From assembly GCA_019916065.1 (NCBI GenBank), contig CM034238.1, forward strand, positions 25,717,246 through 25,781,245: DNA of 64,000 nt. Direction: 5' to 3'. Source of the DNA: Vitellaria paradoxa (taxonomy: Eukaryota > Streptophyta > Magnoliopsida > Ericales > Sapotaceae). A program made the translations under genes and the position numbers. Shown in pieces: positions 32,909-44,890 of the stretch (the first letter of the stretch is position 1; the number at the start of each line of letters is the position of its first letter). The notes under the pieces are model-generated. The model searched no databases, had not been told where the DNA came from, and saw nothing but the letters and a program-made list of their open reading frames with translations.

Positions 32909-35900
32909 TGTAATAACCTGAAATTTTTTTCTCTTAATTAATTTGCTTAAGTGTGGTGGTGATATTTATTATAATAAAAATCTAGAAAATTGAGGATTTG
33001 AAAATTTTTGGAATGATAAAATTAGTTAGAAAGATTTTCGGATTTAATTTCACCTTATGTGAGAGTTTAATGTAGAATTTCTAAACTTTTATCCAAACAA
33101 TTCCTAGCCCAAATTACCTATTTGGTTTAACCCTAGCCCATTAACCAATTGGTCAACCCTTTCTTTGACTCACCTCAACTCACTTCAACTCACTTTATTA
33201 CTCACTGAGTTGACTCATGAATAGTAGCTCTAAATTATTTCTTGGCAAACTTCATTTTCCATCCATCCTTTCTTCCATATATCTCTCATAATCTCTCAAA
33301 TTATTTGACTAATTAGTCAAAAAGAAAACCCTACATTGATGACCTTAAAGCATCTTTTAAATAATTTGTTTAATCAGTCAAAAAACTAGCATGATTCCTG
33401 GATCATGCCATCCATCTTCATCCATCCTGCAATACCTCTCTTAAATTATATGGTTAGATAGTCAAAAAGCAAGCATGATTCTTGGATCATGCTACCTATT
33501 GTATATGCATGATCTTACCATAGTTGCTTTGAAGCATGGGAAGTGGAGGTTAATTTCTCCACCGATACTTTCTCTACACTCCCATGATTTCTTATAAATT
33601 ATGTGCCTTCAAAGAGAAGAAAATAAGAGAAAAAAATTATTATTTAGTGTGGTTAGAGATTAGGTGTTGCTTGGAGGAAGAAGAAAGGCTTGGAACTTTC
33701 CAATTGGATGGTATTCAAAGCTCAACTCCTTTTTTCTTCTCAGGCTTGGTCACCAATATCTTCATTGAGGTAGGATGACGAACCTCCTAAAATGTATTTG
33801 ATGTCTTCAATTTGAAGCTGAAGCATTTTTTTTTTTTTTGGTTTGAAGTATGAAACTTGATTGTGATAAAAAAAATACCTGCATATTGGGGGTAAGGAAG
33901 CCGAAACTTTGGACTGATGTAACTCAGCATGCTGACAGCTCTCTGTTTGTAACGTCTGATGTGTTTCTGACCCCTAAAACGGTGGAATTAGGCTTCGGCT
34001 AAAACATAAAAGTTGTAGCCCTTTAAGTTTTCTTTCCAACCCAAAAAGATTTGCATCAATCCGAGTTCTAAGTCAAAAGTTATGCTCAAAATACTGAGCA
34101 CATGTAAAACTGTATCTTCTGAACAAACTGAATTCAAGGCTGTTTTTGCACCTTTAGACCTTAGAATTTTTAAAAGTGTAAAACATGAAAGTTGTAGGTC
34201 TTAAAATCTAGTTTCTACAGATATAAAGTTTATAGATATTGGAGTTCTGCTCTATTTTATATGAATGTTTTTTTAGCTGCTATCTCTGCTTAGCTTTTAA
34301 TTGATACTTGTTTGGATTCTTTTAGAATATTATGTTTAAAGATTTATTTAAATTTCTAATTACCTTCTGTTAATTATTGTCATGTTAATAATTTCTATTG
34401 ATGTGTAATTTTGTTCACAATGCTTAATATAGTAAAACACTTATACTATTTGATATAATACTGAAGTGGACTGTTAAGTTGATGCTACTTAGTTATTTTT
34501 CAATTGATATAAAATTATTTTAAACTGGATATTATGTATCATTTGACACTCTAATATTTATGATAATTGACTTAGATAATCAGTTTCATCATAGATAGTT
34601 GGATGACTTATTTAAACTGAAATGGCTAAGTAGAACCAAGTATTTGATAAAAATACCCAAATGAAATAATAGACTTATTCTTTCCTCATTTGGTCTTCCT
34701 TAAATAAATTTGATTTATTTTAATTGATTCTTTTAGGCATTGTTTTACCAACCTAGCAAGTTATATAACTATATTTTTATGATTAAGTGAATTTAATGAA
34801 ACTTATTTAATATCTTCCTAAATATTGGAATAATTTTATGGATATTTGTGGATATCTTGAAGCTGAAAACCTATGATAAGGCTTTGGTTATAAATAAGAT
34901 GATGATTGGGAATTTATTCAAATTATTTTGAAATAAAATAAAACTTATTAATTTTTCCAAAATTAAATATAAGTCCAAAGAGGTATTTATTATCTTTTTA
35001 TTCCATAAAATAATAAAATAAAAGGGAAAAAGAGGCAAAAATCAAGATTGCAGCCAATGAGGTTCGAACTTGCGACTTCAAATCGCAATTAAGGTCGCCC
35101 ACCCACTAAGCCGCCAACCTCGGCTTAATTAATATACCATTAGAAAAATAATTTTATTCTTATCAAAGGTAATACGGCAAATTTGTCAAAAGAATTAACT
35201 AAAATACTAATTCAAATTCTAAATTATTTCTAGTTACTTGCTACTTATTAATTTACATATAGTACCTACCTTTGTGATAATAATATTGGTGACAATGTTA
35301 AATATTTGTTTTACTGAGAATTATTATTGAATTATGGATTTAGATAAAGTACTAAAAATATACTGCATGTGACTGAATAATCCCACTTATAATTCATCGC
35401 CTGGAAACATTGCCGGTTATTATTAAAAATGTATTATTTCCATACAAGGTACCATTGGAAATGTAAAAAGGTGAGAAAAAAATTAAGGCACTCGGTGCTA
35501 AAATTATTTTTGACAATGGAATGATGGGTGGGTAGAAATGACCTTTTAGATGGAGATGAGAACATATGCATTTTATTTGGGAGATGCTCCCTTCTGACCT
35601 GGCTAGTCAGGTAGCCGGTCGCGACAGCTAGGTTTTTGATGGGTGACACCGTCGGAATGCATTGAATGCTAAGCTCATAAAGTCACTAGTTCCCAAGGCT
35701 GGGAGTAGAGGAGGATAGAAGTATGATTACCTTTGAAAGATTTAGATTAAACCCTTTTATCAAATTTTACTATGATTGGCAACCTCTTTTGCTTATGTAT
35801 AAATGATATGTTAGAATTATTCAATTATATTTAATTCCTTTAGATGAATATTTTATAAAAAGATGTAGGAAAAATATATATACGAAACCTGTATCGCTAT

Positions 35901-36716
35901 GAGGTTTGATCACGAGACTTTGAAGATCTTAATCTGAGATCCCCACCACTGCGACACAGATTTTATTGTGGTACACATATCAATATTTAACTATTTTACA
36001 TGTAAGTAAAATAGTAGTTACGGTGACGGTTTCATTAAACCGTTGTAAGTATAATTTACATTATTCAGTTTGGATCTATTGAATTAATTGTTGCATGAAC
36101 AGTATACAACCTAATCACATTCACTGTATTGAGTCACCTAATACAATGTAGCATTACAACTACTGCATATAGGCACTTAGGAGATTCTGATTACGAGACT
36201 TTAGTAGCTCACCCCTTGTGGGAATTTTTTTCAGGATATTAAACACAGGGATACCGAAAATGAGTTAGAAATAGATTAATTTCTTTTAAATACTCCACCA
36301 GAAGAGTTATCTATTTTTTTTCTTGCGCAGCACTGGAAGACTTTATTTATTATTGTGGTCTGTAATAATAATTTTTGGATGATTGTAATCATTAAGTTTG
36401 GACTTAATTACTTTTATTTGATATATAATATTAATCGCATGCTTGGGATGCTTAGATGGCTTTGTAATACTATTCTCTATCTTTATTTTGTGCCCTGTAG
36501 TTGAATCCCATCTAATGATTCAGTCTAATGACTTATAAATATTGGTTAGGATAAACTAGAGATTTTGAATACCTTAAATTTTTATTATAAGTCAACCCCA
36601 GTTTGAAAGAAAATTTGGGGTGTGACAGCGTGTTGTTATTATCTTATTTTTATACCCAAATAAATAATCCCAAGTCACCCTCGGGTATTCGGGTTATGAA
36701 AATCTGGGGCGTGACA
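32909..36716 (+). mobile_element. Solo LTR, 3.8 kb (copy A)
   Basis: Begins TGTAATAACCTG, ends CTGGGGCGTGACA, and is flanked on both sides by TATGG (32904-32908 and 36717-36721), a 5-bp target-site duplication. A paralogue of similar net length lies at 45196-63939. There is no PBS after its end and no second LTR for it, so it is a solo LTR left by recombination. The termini and length suit a plant Ty3 lineage with long LTRs; the exact lineage is an inference. It contains a pol III-like module (35045-35125, minus) and a 64-residue open frame at 33584-33778 partly conserved in copy B. Confidence 0.8.
35045..35125 (-). repeat. tRNA-like A/B-box module inside solo LTR A (SINE-like)
   Basis: On the minus strand there is an A-box TGGCGGCTTAGTGGGT (complement of 35101-35116) and, about 45 bp downstream, a B-box AGTTCGAACCTC (complement of 35059-35070). 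Spacing and sequence fit an internal pol III promoter of a tRNA-derived SINE head. The same module lies at the same relative place in LTR copy B. A tRNA cloverleaf is not evident, so this is not called a tRNA gene. Confidence 0.6.
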
Positions 36717-37769
36717 TATGGAGAATTCATCCAAACCCCCATGCAAATGAGATGGTCATTCAAACAAAAGCCCAGGCAACTTGACCGAATTCTTAATCTG
36801 TAATGACATTTTTATGATATTTTAATGAGATGACTATAAATACTTTTGAGGGTTTCACGAGAGATAGTTGATACATTACTTAGAGGAAAATTAGGTTACA
36901 TTAAAGATAAGATTTGGAGGTTTTCTTCATCTCCTCAAATTAGATTTAATTTCTTTTGTTAATTTCTTTTGTTAATTTCTTTGTAACTTTTACGTTCTAA
37001 AGTAGATCAAGGCAAAGGGCTATTGGGTACTTGAATATTTTTATGTATTTGAATCAATTGAAGTATAATTTGGAATTTAATTCTAATTTTTACATATTTA
37101 GATGTTTGACTTGTTGATCTTCCTTGAATTCCCTTTTTGTATGCAATTTATCCTTGACTTTTCATGCCATGTATGGTTTGGTACTTTTGTTGAGATTGTA
37201 TGCACACTAAGTGTATGATAGAATGTCGTCGTGGGTTATTTACATATAAACCTCTCATGTTTGCATGCTTTTCTAGACTTTTCATATCATGTATGCATCG
37301 CTTGCATAGAGCATATTTGCATGTTAGGTATTTGTTAGAATACTTATATGCTTAGATCTATTAAGACATACATAATTGATGCTATGTTTCCTAAGGAACT
37401 ATATCAATTGGACTTAATTTCTCTAAATTAACCCACCTTATGATAGTTTTGCCTATATACATATAGGTAGAACATGTTTGCCCTCAGATTGGTTCATTGC
37501 ATATTGATTTAATGGTTCATCCATGGTTCGTAGCCCCTTAATTTCATTGTTTTAATTCACTTTGTATTGGATTTAATTGTAGCCTCTAGGTTTTCAACGA
37601 ATGTCTAGGTATAGTTTTATTTTTAAAATTCAAATTAATTTTCTCTAGTTTTAATTATGTGGCACATATTAAATAATAGAAGAAAAATTGTGAGTTAATA
37701 ACGCCTCTCCTTATGGGTATGATTTGTACTTAACTGTTTTTATAAATTTAAATTGTTACATTGATTACC
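36717..37769. other. Non-coding flank of solo LTR A
   Basis: AT-rich. A TATA-like ACTATAAATAC at 36834 followed by leader-like sequence could be part of an older LTR, but no termini were found. No gene was recognised. Confidence 0.35.
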
Positions 37770-38176
37770 TTACACTTAGGGTATAGAGATTTTCTCACAA
37801 GAAATTTCTCTTTCATTACGGCAAGCTCTTCCTCCTTGGCTCAAATCTTAGCCTCCATCTCCTTTTGCTTCTGCGTAACTTTTGGGTCATATGTACGGAA
37901 GCAAGTTTTGGTGGGAGTTCTCATAACTACTCCCATCTCTTTGGGCCCTTGTGCTTTTGGAACTTGGTCCTGCCCTTCAAAATGGTGAATAAGAGAATGT
38001 GTCCTTCCATTTGTTTGATATCCCTCATATGTATCTCTAGTCTTCATCTTTGCTAATTCCATGAATGCTTTACGTGGTGGAAAACCAGTAGTTTCCTATG
38101 GACGATGCCAAATGTGCAGGAAATAAAAATCTCCTCTATGCGTGCTCACCACATTCACAATTTTTCCTCTAAAATG
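37770..38176 (-). pseudogene. Decayed coding fragment of unknown, probably transposon, origin
   Basis: One minus-strand frame runs from 38176 to about 37770, interrupted only by a TAG near 38092 and a TGA near 37840. It contains segments such as GKIVNVVSTHRGDFYFLHIW, FPPRKAFMELAKMKTRDTY and EMGVVMRTPTKTCF. A possible 3' splice site (TTTGCAG) precedes it. Codon-level continuity across both stops shows it was once coding. It looks like the tail of a plant DNA-transposon protein, but I cannot name the family. Confidence 0.45.
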
Positions 38177-38329
38177 CCTGCAAACACAGAAAACAATTAA
38201 AAAAAAAGGTTAAGAGAGTATTCTTGACCAATGACTCTCTGACGATTTAGTTAATCAGGAAATTAGAGAGTATTTGTAGATAGAGAATTTTATGAACAAT
38301 AGTGAGCATATTTTACTTAGTGATCATCA

Positions 38330-40010
38330 TGAACTATACATAGGCAAAGATAAATTAAGAGTTAGTAGAATACAGATTTGACTATAATGCTCTATTAATC
38401 TCACTAACTTAACCAGTTTCCTAATAATTACAATGACGGTTTTATAACAGATTTAATGTGCGTCAAATTATTTGCACAGTGGTATGTGAGATGTGACATG
38501 TTTGAAAAGAATAACTATCACATTATGTCCCCACTGTTATAATAACAAACTAATTAAATAATAATATTACCTTATAGTTAGAAATGAACCAAAACATTAA
38601 TTCTTCATTCTGGTAACATATATTTGAGGTCAAGAAGGTACTCTTATGCTCGGGACTAAACACAGATCTATATGTGAGCTCGGTGCATATTTTTAGAATG
38701 ACTGCTATGTATCCAGTTTATTTTTTGCACCAATATATAACAAGAAGATCTAAGTCTCAATTGTCTTACAAATTACTTAATATTTCTTTGGCAATGTATA
38801 GTAGGGTACATAAATTTTGTGTTTTAGGCTTTGTTTGTTTAATTGTAAAGTGTGTTTGGAGACTCATTTTTTTTTTAAATATGAATAAATGTATTTTCTT
38901 CAAGAATATTTTATATTGAAACAAACGGCGCATAAAAAGTTTCTCTAAAAATACTATCTCGTGCTTTAGGAAAACATTTTTATAAAAAATAAGTAAATGT
39001 ATTTTATGGAACTTATTTTGTTTTGTTGCAAAATATTTTACATTGAATAATATTTATTGTGTAAAAAAATTATGTAGAAATTTTTTTTTTATTTGTGTTT
39101 TTTAGTGTTTGGTTCAGAAAATACTTTTAGAACTTTTCTCATAAGAAAAATATAAAAGAGATGCTAAGAAAGAAGATGGAAAAATGCCCTTTTTTCCAAA
39201 AATAATTTTTCATTTAAGAAAAGAATGTCATTTTTAAATATTTGAGGAAAATATTTGTTTCAAAAATATATTTTATATATAAATGTCTTTCAAACAACAA
39301 AAAATAATAAAATATCTTTATATTGAAACAAATAGAGATTTAATGCACAATATTTGTAATAAAATAATTTAACTTATGATAAAAGTTATTTTCGAAAAAT
39401 ACAATTAAATGTATTTTCTTCAAAAATATATTACATTGATAGATAAGTAACAAATCTATATTTTTTCCCAAAAGAAAATTCCAAATCTTAGACGGATTTC
39501 AGGAAAATGGTAATAGCAAACAAAAAGTTAATTGATAAATTGTTCTGCAAAACAATAGTTCTTTAATTTGGCGATGTGTGGTTTGTGAAAAAATAAAATA
39601 AAAAATTAATATAAAAATAATCCTCGACAGAATTTAATTAAAAAAAATAAAAACTTTTTGTTTATTATGTTTTTTTAAAAATTCAAACACCCTCTTTTAG
39701 GGCTCGTTTGGAGCTAAAAAAAATTAAAAAATTTTAAAAAATTTCAAAAGTTTTCAAATCCTTCCAATCATATTTTACCACTTATCATTTTTACATCACA
39801 TTAATCTCATTCATTGATTTTTTTTATTTTTTTTAAACTCCAAACGCACGCTTATTTGTATTTCTTTTCAATGATCTCGAGAATTGAACAAAGAAAAGAC
39901 TTCAATGCAAAGGCAATGAATATGGCCCCATTCACATAAATCACATCATGTCAATTCATACCTCGTCCTTAGGAAGAGGTAGTCACGTCCTCGTAAGTAA
40001 ACATGGGATG
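38330..40010. repeat. Tandem repeat copy II (~1.7 kb unit)
   Basis: Aligned landmarks recur about 1,684 bp downstream: CACATTATGTCC at 38519 and 40203, GCTCGGGACTAAACACAG at 38648 and 40333, and AACAAGAAGATCTAAGTCTCAATTG at 38740 and 40425. The unit is non-coding and diverged. A Tourist-like MITE (39700-39851) is inserted near its right end. Confidence 0.7.
39700..39851 (-). mobile_element. Tourist-like MITE, 152 bp, with a paralogous empty site
   Basis: Termini GGGCTCGTTTGGAGC and CTCCAAACGCACGC, flanked by TTA (39697-39699 and 39852-39854). The paralogous repeat copy III reads CCTCTTTTATTTGTATTTC at about 41850 with no insertion, which is the empty site. It belongs to the same family as 9187-9334, in the opposite orientation. 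Confidence 0.85.
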
Positions 40011-41412
40011 ATCTTAAACTGTACATAAGAAAAGATAAATCACGTATTAGTGGAATATAGATTTAACTATAATATTTTATTAATTTTATTAATTTAATTA
40101 ATTTTTTAATAATTACAGTGACAATTTACAACGAATTTAATGTACGTCAAATTATTAGTAGAGTAGTACGTAAGATATGATATATTTGAAAAGAATAAGT
40201 ATCACATTATGTCCTCCACTATTATAATAACAAACTAATTAAGTAATGATATTACCTTATAGTTAAAAACGAACCAAAACATTAAATTTTCATTTTTATG
40301 ACATGTATTTGAGGTTGGGAAGGTATTCTTGTGCTCGGGACTAAACACAGATTTGTACGTGAGTTCGGTGCACGTACTCGAAATGACTACCATGTGTTTA
40401 ATTTATTTTTTACACCATTATATAACAAGAAGATCTAAGTCTCAATTGTGTGACAAATTACTTAATATTCCTAAGGCAATACATTACTTAATACTTTTTA
40501 GGCAATGTATGGTAGGATTCATAAATTTTGTGTCTTAGGATTTGTTTGTTTAAATGTAAAGTGTTTTAGGAGACTCATTTTTTTTTCAAATATGAATAAT
40601 ATATTTTCTTCAAAAATATTTTATAAATTTTATATTAAAACAAAAGGAGCATAAAAAGTTTCTCTAAATATATTATCTCGTGCTTTAGGAAAAAATTTTT
40701 TAAAAAATTAAGTAAATGTATTTTACGGAGTTCTGTTTGTTTCATTGCAAAATATTTTACATTGAATAATATTTATTGTGCAAAAAAGTTATGTAGAAAA
40801 TTTTATTTTATTTGTGTTTTTTAGTGTTTGGTTCAGAATATGCTTTTAGAACTTTTTTGGTAGGAAAAATATAAAAGAGATGCTAAGGAAGAAGATGGAA
40901 AAATTCCCTTTTTTTCCAAAATTTATTTACTCATTTAAGAAAAGAATGTCATTTTTAAATATTTGAAGAAAATATTTGTTTCCAAAAAATATTTTACTTA
41001 TAAATGTCTTTCAAACAACTAAAAGTAAATAAAATATCTTTACATCAAAACAAATAGCGGTTTAATGAAAAATATTTTTAAGAAAAATAACTCTACTTAG
41101 GATAAAAAAAAGTATTTTTAAAATATACAATTAAATATATTTTCTTCAAAAATATATTATATTGAAAGATAAGTAACAAATCTATATTTTTTTTCCAAAA
41201 GAAAAGTTCAAACCATAGACAGATTTGAAGAAGTGTTCAGTAGCAAATAGAGGTTAATTGATTAATTATTCTGCAAAATAATAATTCTTTAATTTGGTGA
41301 TGTTTGGTTTGTGAAAAATAAAATAAAAAATTAATGTAAATGTAATATTTGACAAATTTTAATTAAAAAATCAAAAAAATTAAAATAAAAAACTTTTTAT
41401 TTATATATATAT

Positions 41413-41822
41413 GGTGGCGTTTGGAGTGATAAAAAACAAGAAAAAATAAGAAAAAACGTGGTTTGGATTAATTTTGGCAGAAAAATCTGTTAGAACGGTT
41501 TGGTAAAATCGTTCTAACGGATTCAAAAAATAACACTCATTTTTTCAAAACCGTGGGAACGGTTTTCTAAATCCGTTCCCACGGATTCAAAAGAATTCAT
41601 AAAAAATAGTAACAATAGTACTCGTTTGAAAGCTTTCAACTAAGAGAATATGATTGTTAAAAAAAATTTACGCATTCGATTAACCTCTTTCTGAATTTTT
41701 TATTTTTTTAAGTGAATTTTGAGTTTTTAGTAAAAGCGAAAAAAATTTAAATTAGTAATGACGGGAAACAAAACAAAATTTTTTAAAGATTTATTTTATT
41801 TTTCAGAATTATAAACGGCGTC
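41413..41822. mobile_element. MITE with internal hairpins, 410 bp
   Basis: Ends GGTGGCGTTTGGAGTGAT and ATAAACGGCGTC are imperfect inverted repeats in a TA-rich target. Repeat copy II lacks the segment at the equivalent place (about 39670). It contains two strong hairpins: TTAGAACG...CGTTCTAA (~41490-41518) and CCGTGGGAACGG...CCGTTCCCACGG (~41551-41584). Confidence 0.6.
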
Positions 41823-42428
41823 TATATATATATTTTTTAAATTCAAACACCCTCTTTTATTTGTATTTCTTTTCAGTGAATTGAACGAAGAAAAGACTTG
41901 AACGGAGAGGCAATGAATATGGCCCCATCTACATAAATCACATCATATCAATAACATGCCTCCTCCTAAGAAAGGTGCAGTCACGTCCTCATAATTAAGC
42001 ATTCGAAGGCAACTCTCATTTGCAACTCCAAATCTTTTAAAAATTTTTAATTTTTTTAAATTAAATTTTATCAAGTTTTATTTCTATCCTGCTCCAATAT
42101 TAATTTTTATTTTATTTTTCTTTTTCTTTGAACTTTTTTAAAAATCCTAACTTTGCATCCGCCTTTTAATTTCTTTCATTCTTTCAATCATTATGTCCAA
42201 AAGTAAGTTTAGCAAATAATATTTATCGCGCATATTATTTTTTTTAATTTAATAAATAAAATTTAAATTAATGTATTCAATATTTAGTTTTTAACACTTT
42301 TACATAGATAATAAAAAAGGAATTTTTACAAATTTGTTTACAACCTTTAAATAAAATTATTTGTGAACTTGTTTGCTAGCATTTAAACGAAGTTGTTAAT
42401 GGGGTATAAACAAACTTGTTTGCTAATG

Positions 42429-42567
42429 ACCCCCTTTAGTTTGCAAATAAATTCTAAAAAAACTCTATAAATCTCTGTTAATTTTATATCATATTAACTT
42501 TTTTCTTTTACTGTACGTATTACGAACTCTCAATTTATTTCACTTTATCTTACTCCAAACTCACCCA
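42429..42567. mobile_element. MITE-like insertion, ~140 bp
   Basis: Ends CCCCCTTTAGTTTGC and ACTCCAAACTCACCC are imperfect inverted repeats. Repeat copy I (about 2958-2968) passes directly from the left to the right flank without it. The target duplication is unclear. Confidence 0.45.
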
Positions 42568-42588
42568 AATGTTTAAATGAGATTGTTT

Positions 42589-42954
42589 GGGCTCTGTTTG
42601 GCATCAAGAAAAAACTTAAAAAATCTTTATAAATCTCTAACAACCCCTTTTACCTCTAATTTTTATGCCATCATTAATTTTAAAAAATTTCAATATTTCG
42701 CTAAAAAAAATAAAAAACTTAGAAGTAGGTTAACCGAATGTGTAAATTTTTTATACAATCGTATTTTTTGTGTCGAAAGTTTTTAAACGAGTACCATTGT
42801 CGCTATTTTTTGTGAATTTCTTTAAATCCGTGGGAACGGATTTGAAAAACCGTTCCCACGGTTTGTTACTTTTTCAAAAAAAAAGGCACCAAAATCAATC
42901 TCAAACCATATTTTATCTCAATTTATCTTATTTTTTCTTACTCCAAATAGGGCC
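42589..42954. mobile_element. MITE-like insertion with a CCGTGGGAACGG hairpin
   Basis: Ends GGGCTCTGTTTGGCATCAAG and CTTACTCCAAATAGGGCC are inverted. It carries TCCGTGGGAACGGA and CCGTTCCCACGG about 20 bp apart (42828-42861), the same hairpin as in the element at 41413-41822, so the two are related. The flanks match repeat copy I near 2985. Confidence 0.55.
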
Positions 42955-43240
42955 TTGATTGTCTTATTTGGTTTATCTTTATTTGAGTTCAACTTGTTTA
43001 TATATTAAATTTAAAAATATGTTCAAACTTATTTATTTAACTTATAAAAACAAATACAAATAAACTTATGGTAAATTTATGTTTCGCAAGTGACTTGTCT
43101 AATACTTCATTCGCTTGCTGTTTACAAAGAAGCCATTAAATGGGTAATGTTATATATCAAAATTCAAAAAGAAAATTACCAAAAAAAAAATAGTAATATT
43201 ATGTTAAACAATCTTATTACTTTAAAATAATAAACTCATA

Positions 43241-43749
43241 AGAATATAATTTAATTGCAAACATTGCTATTGTGGTATTATTCTGGTTGCATTTAATATT
43301 TTATTATTTTTCCATAAAAGAGTATTTTATTAATTTAATTGCGAGATTTCCAAATGTCAAGCCATTTTATTGATTTTTTTTCTATAATTTTTACTATAGG
43401 ATAGCATTTTTCATGATATAAACATGAATGAAAATCACAATACGAAGGCTTGAATGATAGAAGCTTAAGACTCTTAATTAATAGCCCAAAAAAAAAAAAA
43501 AAAAAAAAAAAGAACAGATTAAGTACTGAAATGAAATTCGGGTAAAGCAAGAGCAAAAGTGAAATTAATTTACCCTGTATATATATATATATATATCTTC
43601 ACTCAGAGTAATAAAAGAATTCTGCAAAACCATAAAAGAAATACTAAAAAATTTTAAAAATTATTCACTCTTTACTCTATTACACGAATTACGAACCCAT
43701 TACCTCACTTTGTATTACTCTCCAATCGAGTCCTCTATCTATATTATGA
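43241..43749. other. 3' flank of the following minus-strand gene
   Basis: Holds an A-run (about 43489-43511) and a TA microsatellite (about 43579-43595). No gene or transposon terminus was recognised. Confidence 0.4.
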
Positions 43750-44400
43750 CTAAAGTCCAAAAATGCCCTTACAGGCTTTGAAGATCTTGTCTGTCCTCTG
43801 CTGCAACTTGCTCATCTTCGTCTTCTTCTTCTTTTGCAGGGATGTTGTCTGCAATGCAATATTATTATTACTGTTGACCATGGATTGAGCAGCATCGCCA
43901 GTATTATCATCACCAAAGGGGGAATACATTGTCAAACTCCGGCCATTGATGATCCTACAGTGCCTCTGATCAGAAACTACTGATGATGATGATGATGAAG
44001 AACAAGAAGAAGATCTTCTCATTGAGAATGCCCTCTTCACTGCAGCAGCAGCCTGAATCTTTGCTCTGCCTTTAGCCTCGTAAAACCAGAACCTGCAGCG
44101 AGGGGCTGCTTCTGAAGAAACGGAGCGACTCCTGTGCAGAAGAAACGCGCTTGACTGATGCTCTCCATCTGAATCTGAATCTGAATCATCTTCTATCTCT
44201 AGCTGTGAAGAAGGGGAGTGAGAATGAGAGTGCTCGTGGATGGTGGGCTGTTTGGTTTTGTGGCTCTGCGGCGCCTTTGGGCTGCTGCTGGTGCCAATAT
44301 CAATGGGTTTTGGGTTTTGAGGGGGAGAGAGGAGATGTAGTAATTCCATAGACCTTTGTTTGGTGGAGCCAACAAGGTTCATCTTGGAGAATCTATTCAT
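43750..44400 (-). CDS. Small Ser-rich basic protein of unknown function, single exon
   Basis: An uninterrupted 216-residue frame from ATG 44400 to TAG 43750. It is Ser-rich, with an acidic DDSDSDSDGE run, a poly-Ser run, an Ala/Arg-rich segment (KIQAAAAVKRAFSMRR) and a Lys-rich C-terminus ending KIFKACKGIFGL. There is no signal peptide, membrane segment or catalytic motif. The GC-richer base composition than its surroundings, balanced codon use and a moderately structured C-terminus argue for a real plant gene. The basic runs could act as nuclear targeting; that is only an inference. The next ATG (44382) is an alternative start. A purine-rich leader and a TA microsatellite (44556-44576) lie upstream. 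I do not recognise a named family. Confidence 0.7.
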   Translation of the reverse strand: MNRFSKMNLVGSTKQRSMELLHLLSPPQNPKPIDIGTSSSPKAPQSHKTKQPTIHEHSHSHSPSSQLEIEDDSDSDSDGEHQSSAFLLHRSRSVSSEAAPRCRFWFYEAKGRAKIQAAAAVKRAFSMRRSSSCSSSSSSSVVSDQRHCRIINGRSLTMYSPFGDDNTGDAAQSMVNSNNNIALQTTSLQKKKKTKMSKLQQRTDKIFKACKGIFGL

Positions 44401-44890
44401 TTTCTTGTTTCTCTTCCCTTCTTTTCTTGGAAAATTGTTGGGGCTCAGAACATGGAAGCTGGGGCTAAAAATTTAGAGGCCATGTATCCTATCAGACAAG
44501 AGGTTTTGGGGGATAAAGAAGAAGAAATAGAGGTTATGGAAGGTTTGTGTGGGCATATATATATATATATATATATTTATATTTAAGACCTTGTAGGTTT
44601 TTTTAGTGTGGGACCCAATGAGAAGGAGCAGAGGGGATAGGGTTGGGAAGGGAAGGGATGGAAAGGGAAAAGAAAAGCCTCTTCTCTCGAGAATTAGTCG
44701 AGGTGTCCAAATTAAGCCAACTATCCTGAGTATTCAAAAAAAAAAAATTCAAGAAAAAAAAAAGGAAAATGTGGGCAAAAATAATTACAAGTACATACTA
44801 TTAAGTTTGGTGGTAAAATTTAAATTAAATTGCATGTCATCGGCTTAAAAAATTTTTAAAATGTAATCAAATCATTTAACTAAGAATTTA
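44401..44890. other. 5' flank of the Ser-rich gene
   Basis: A leader-like purine-rich stretch (44600-44700, GGGAAGGGAAGGGATGG), an (AT)n run at 44556-44576 and A-runs near 44738-44762. A 24-bp tract at 44863-44886 recurs at 63968-63991. The plus-strand frames here are low-complexity and probably not coding. Confidence 0.4.

Larger units (their letters stand above)
40018..43240. repeat. Repeat copy III, extended, with MITE insertions
   Basis: The left part repeats copy II (38330-40010). The right part (41870-43240) matches copy I (about 755-3330), including the CTCATAATTAAGCATTCGAAGG, GCAAATAATATTTATCGCGC and GGTAATGTTATATATC blocks. Three MITE-like insertions (41413-41822, 42429-42567, 42589-42954) account for most extra length. 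No genes are evident. Confidence 0.65.

Noticed and set aside
35045..35125. A tRNA gene on the minus strand of LTR copy A
   Set aside because: A- and B-boxes are present, but I could not fit a full cloverleaf with acceptor stem and anticodon arm. The same module in LTR copy B points to a repeat.
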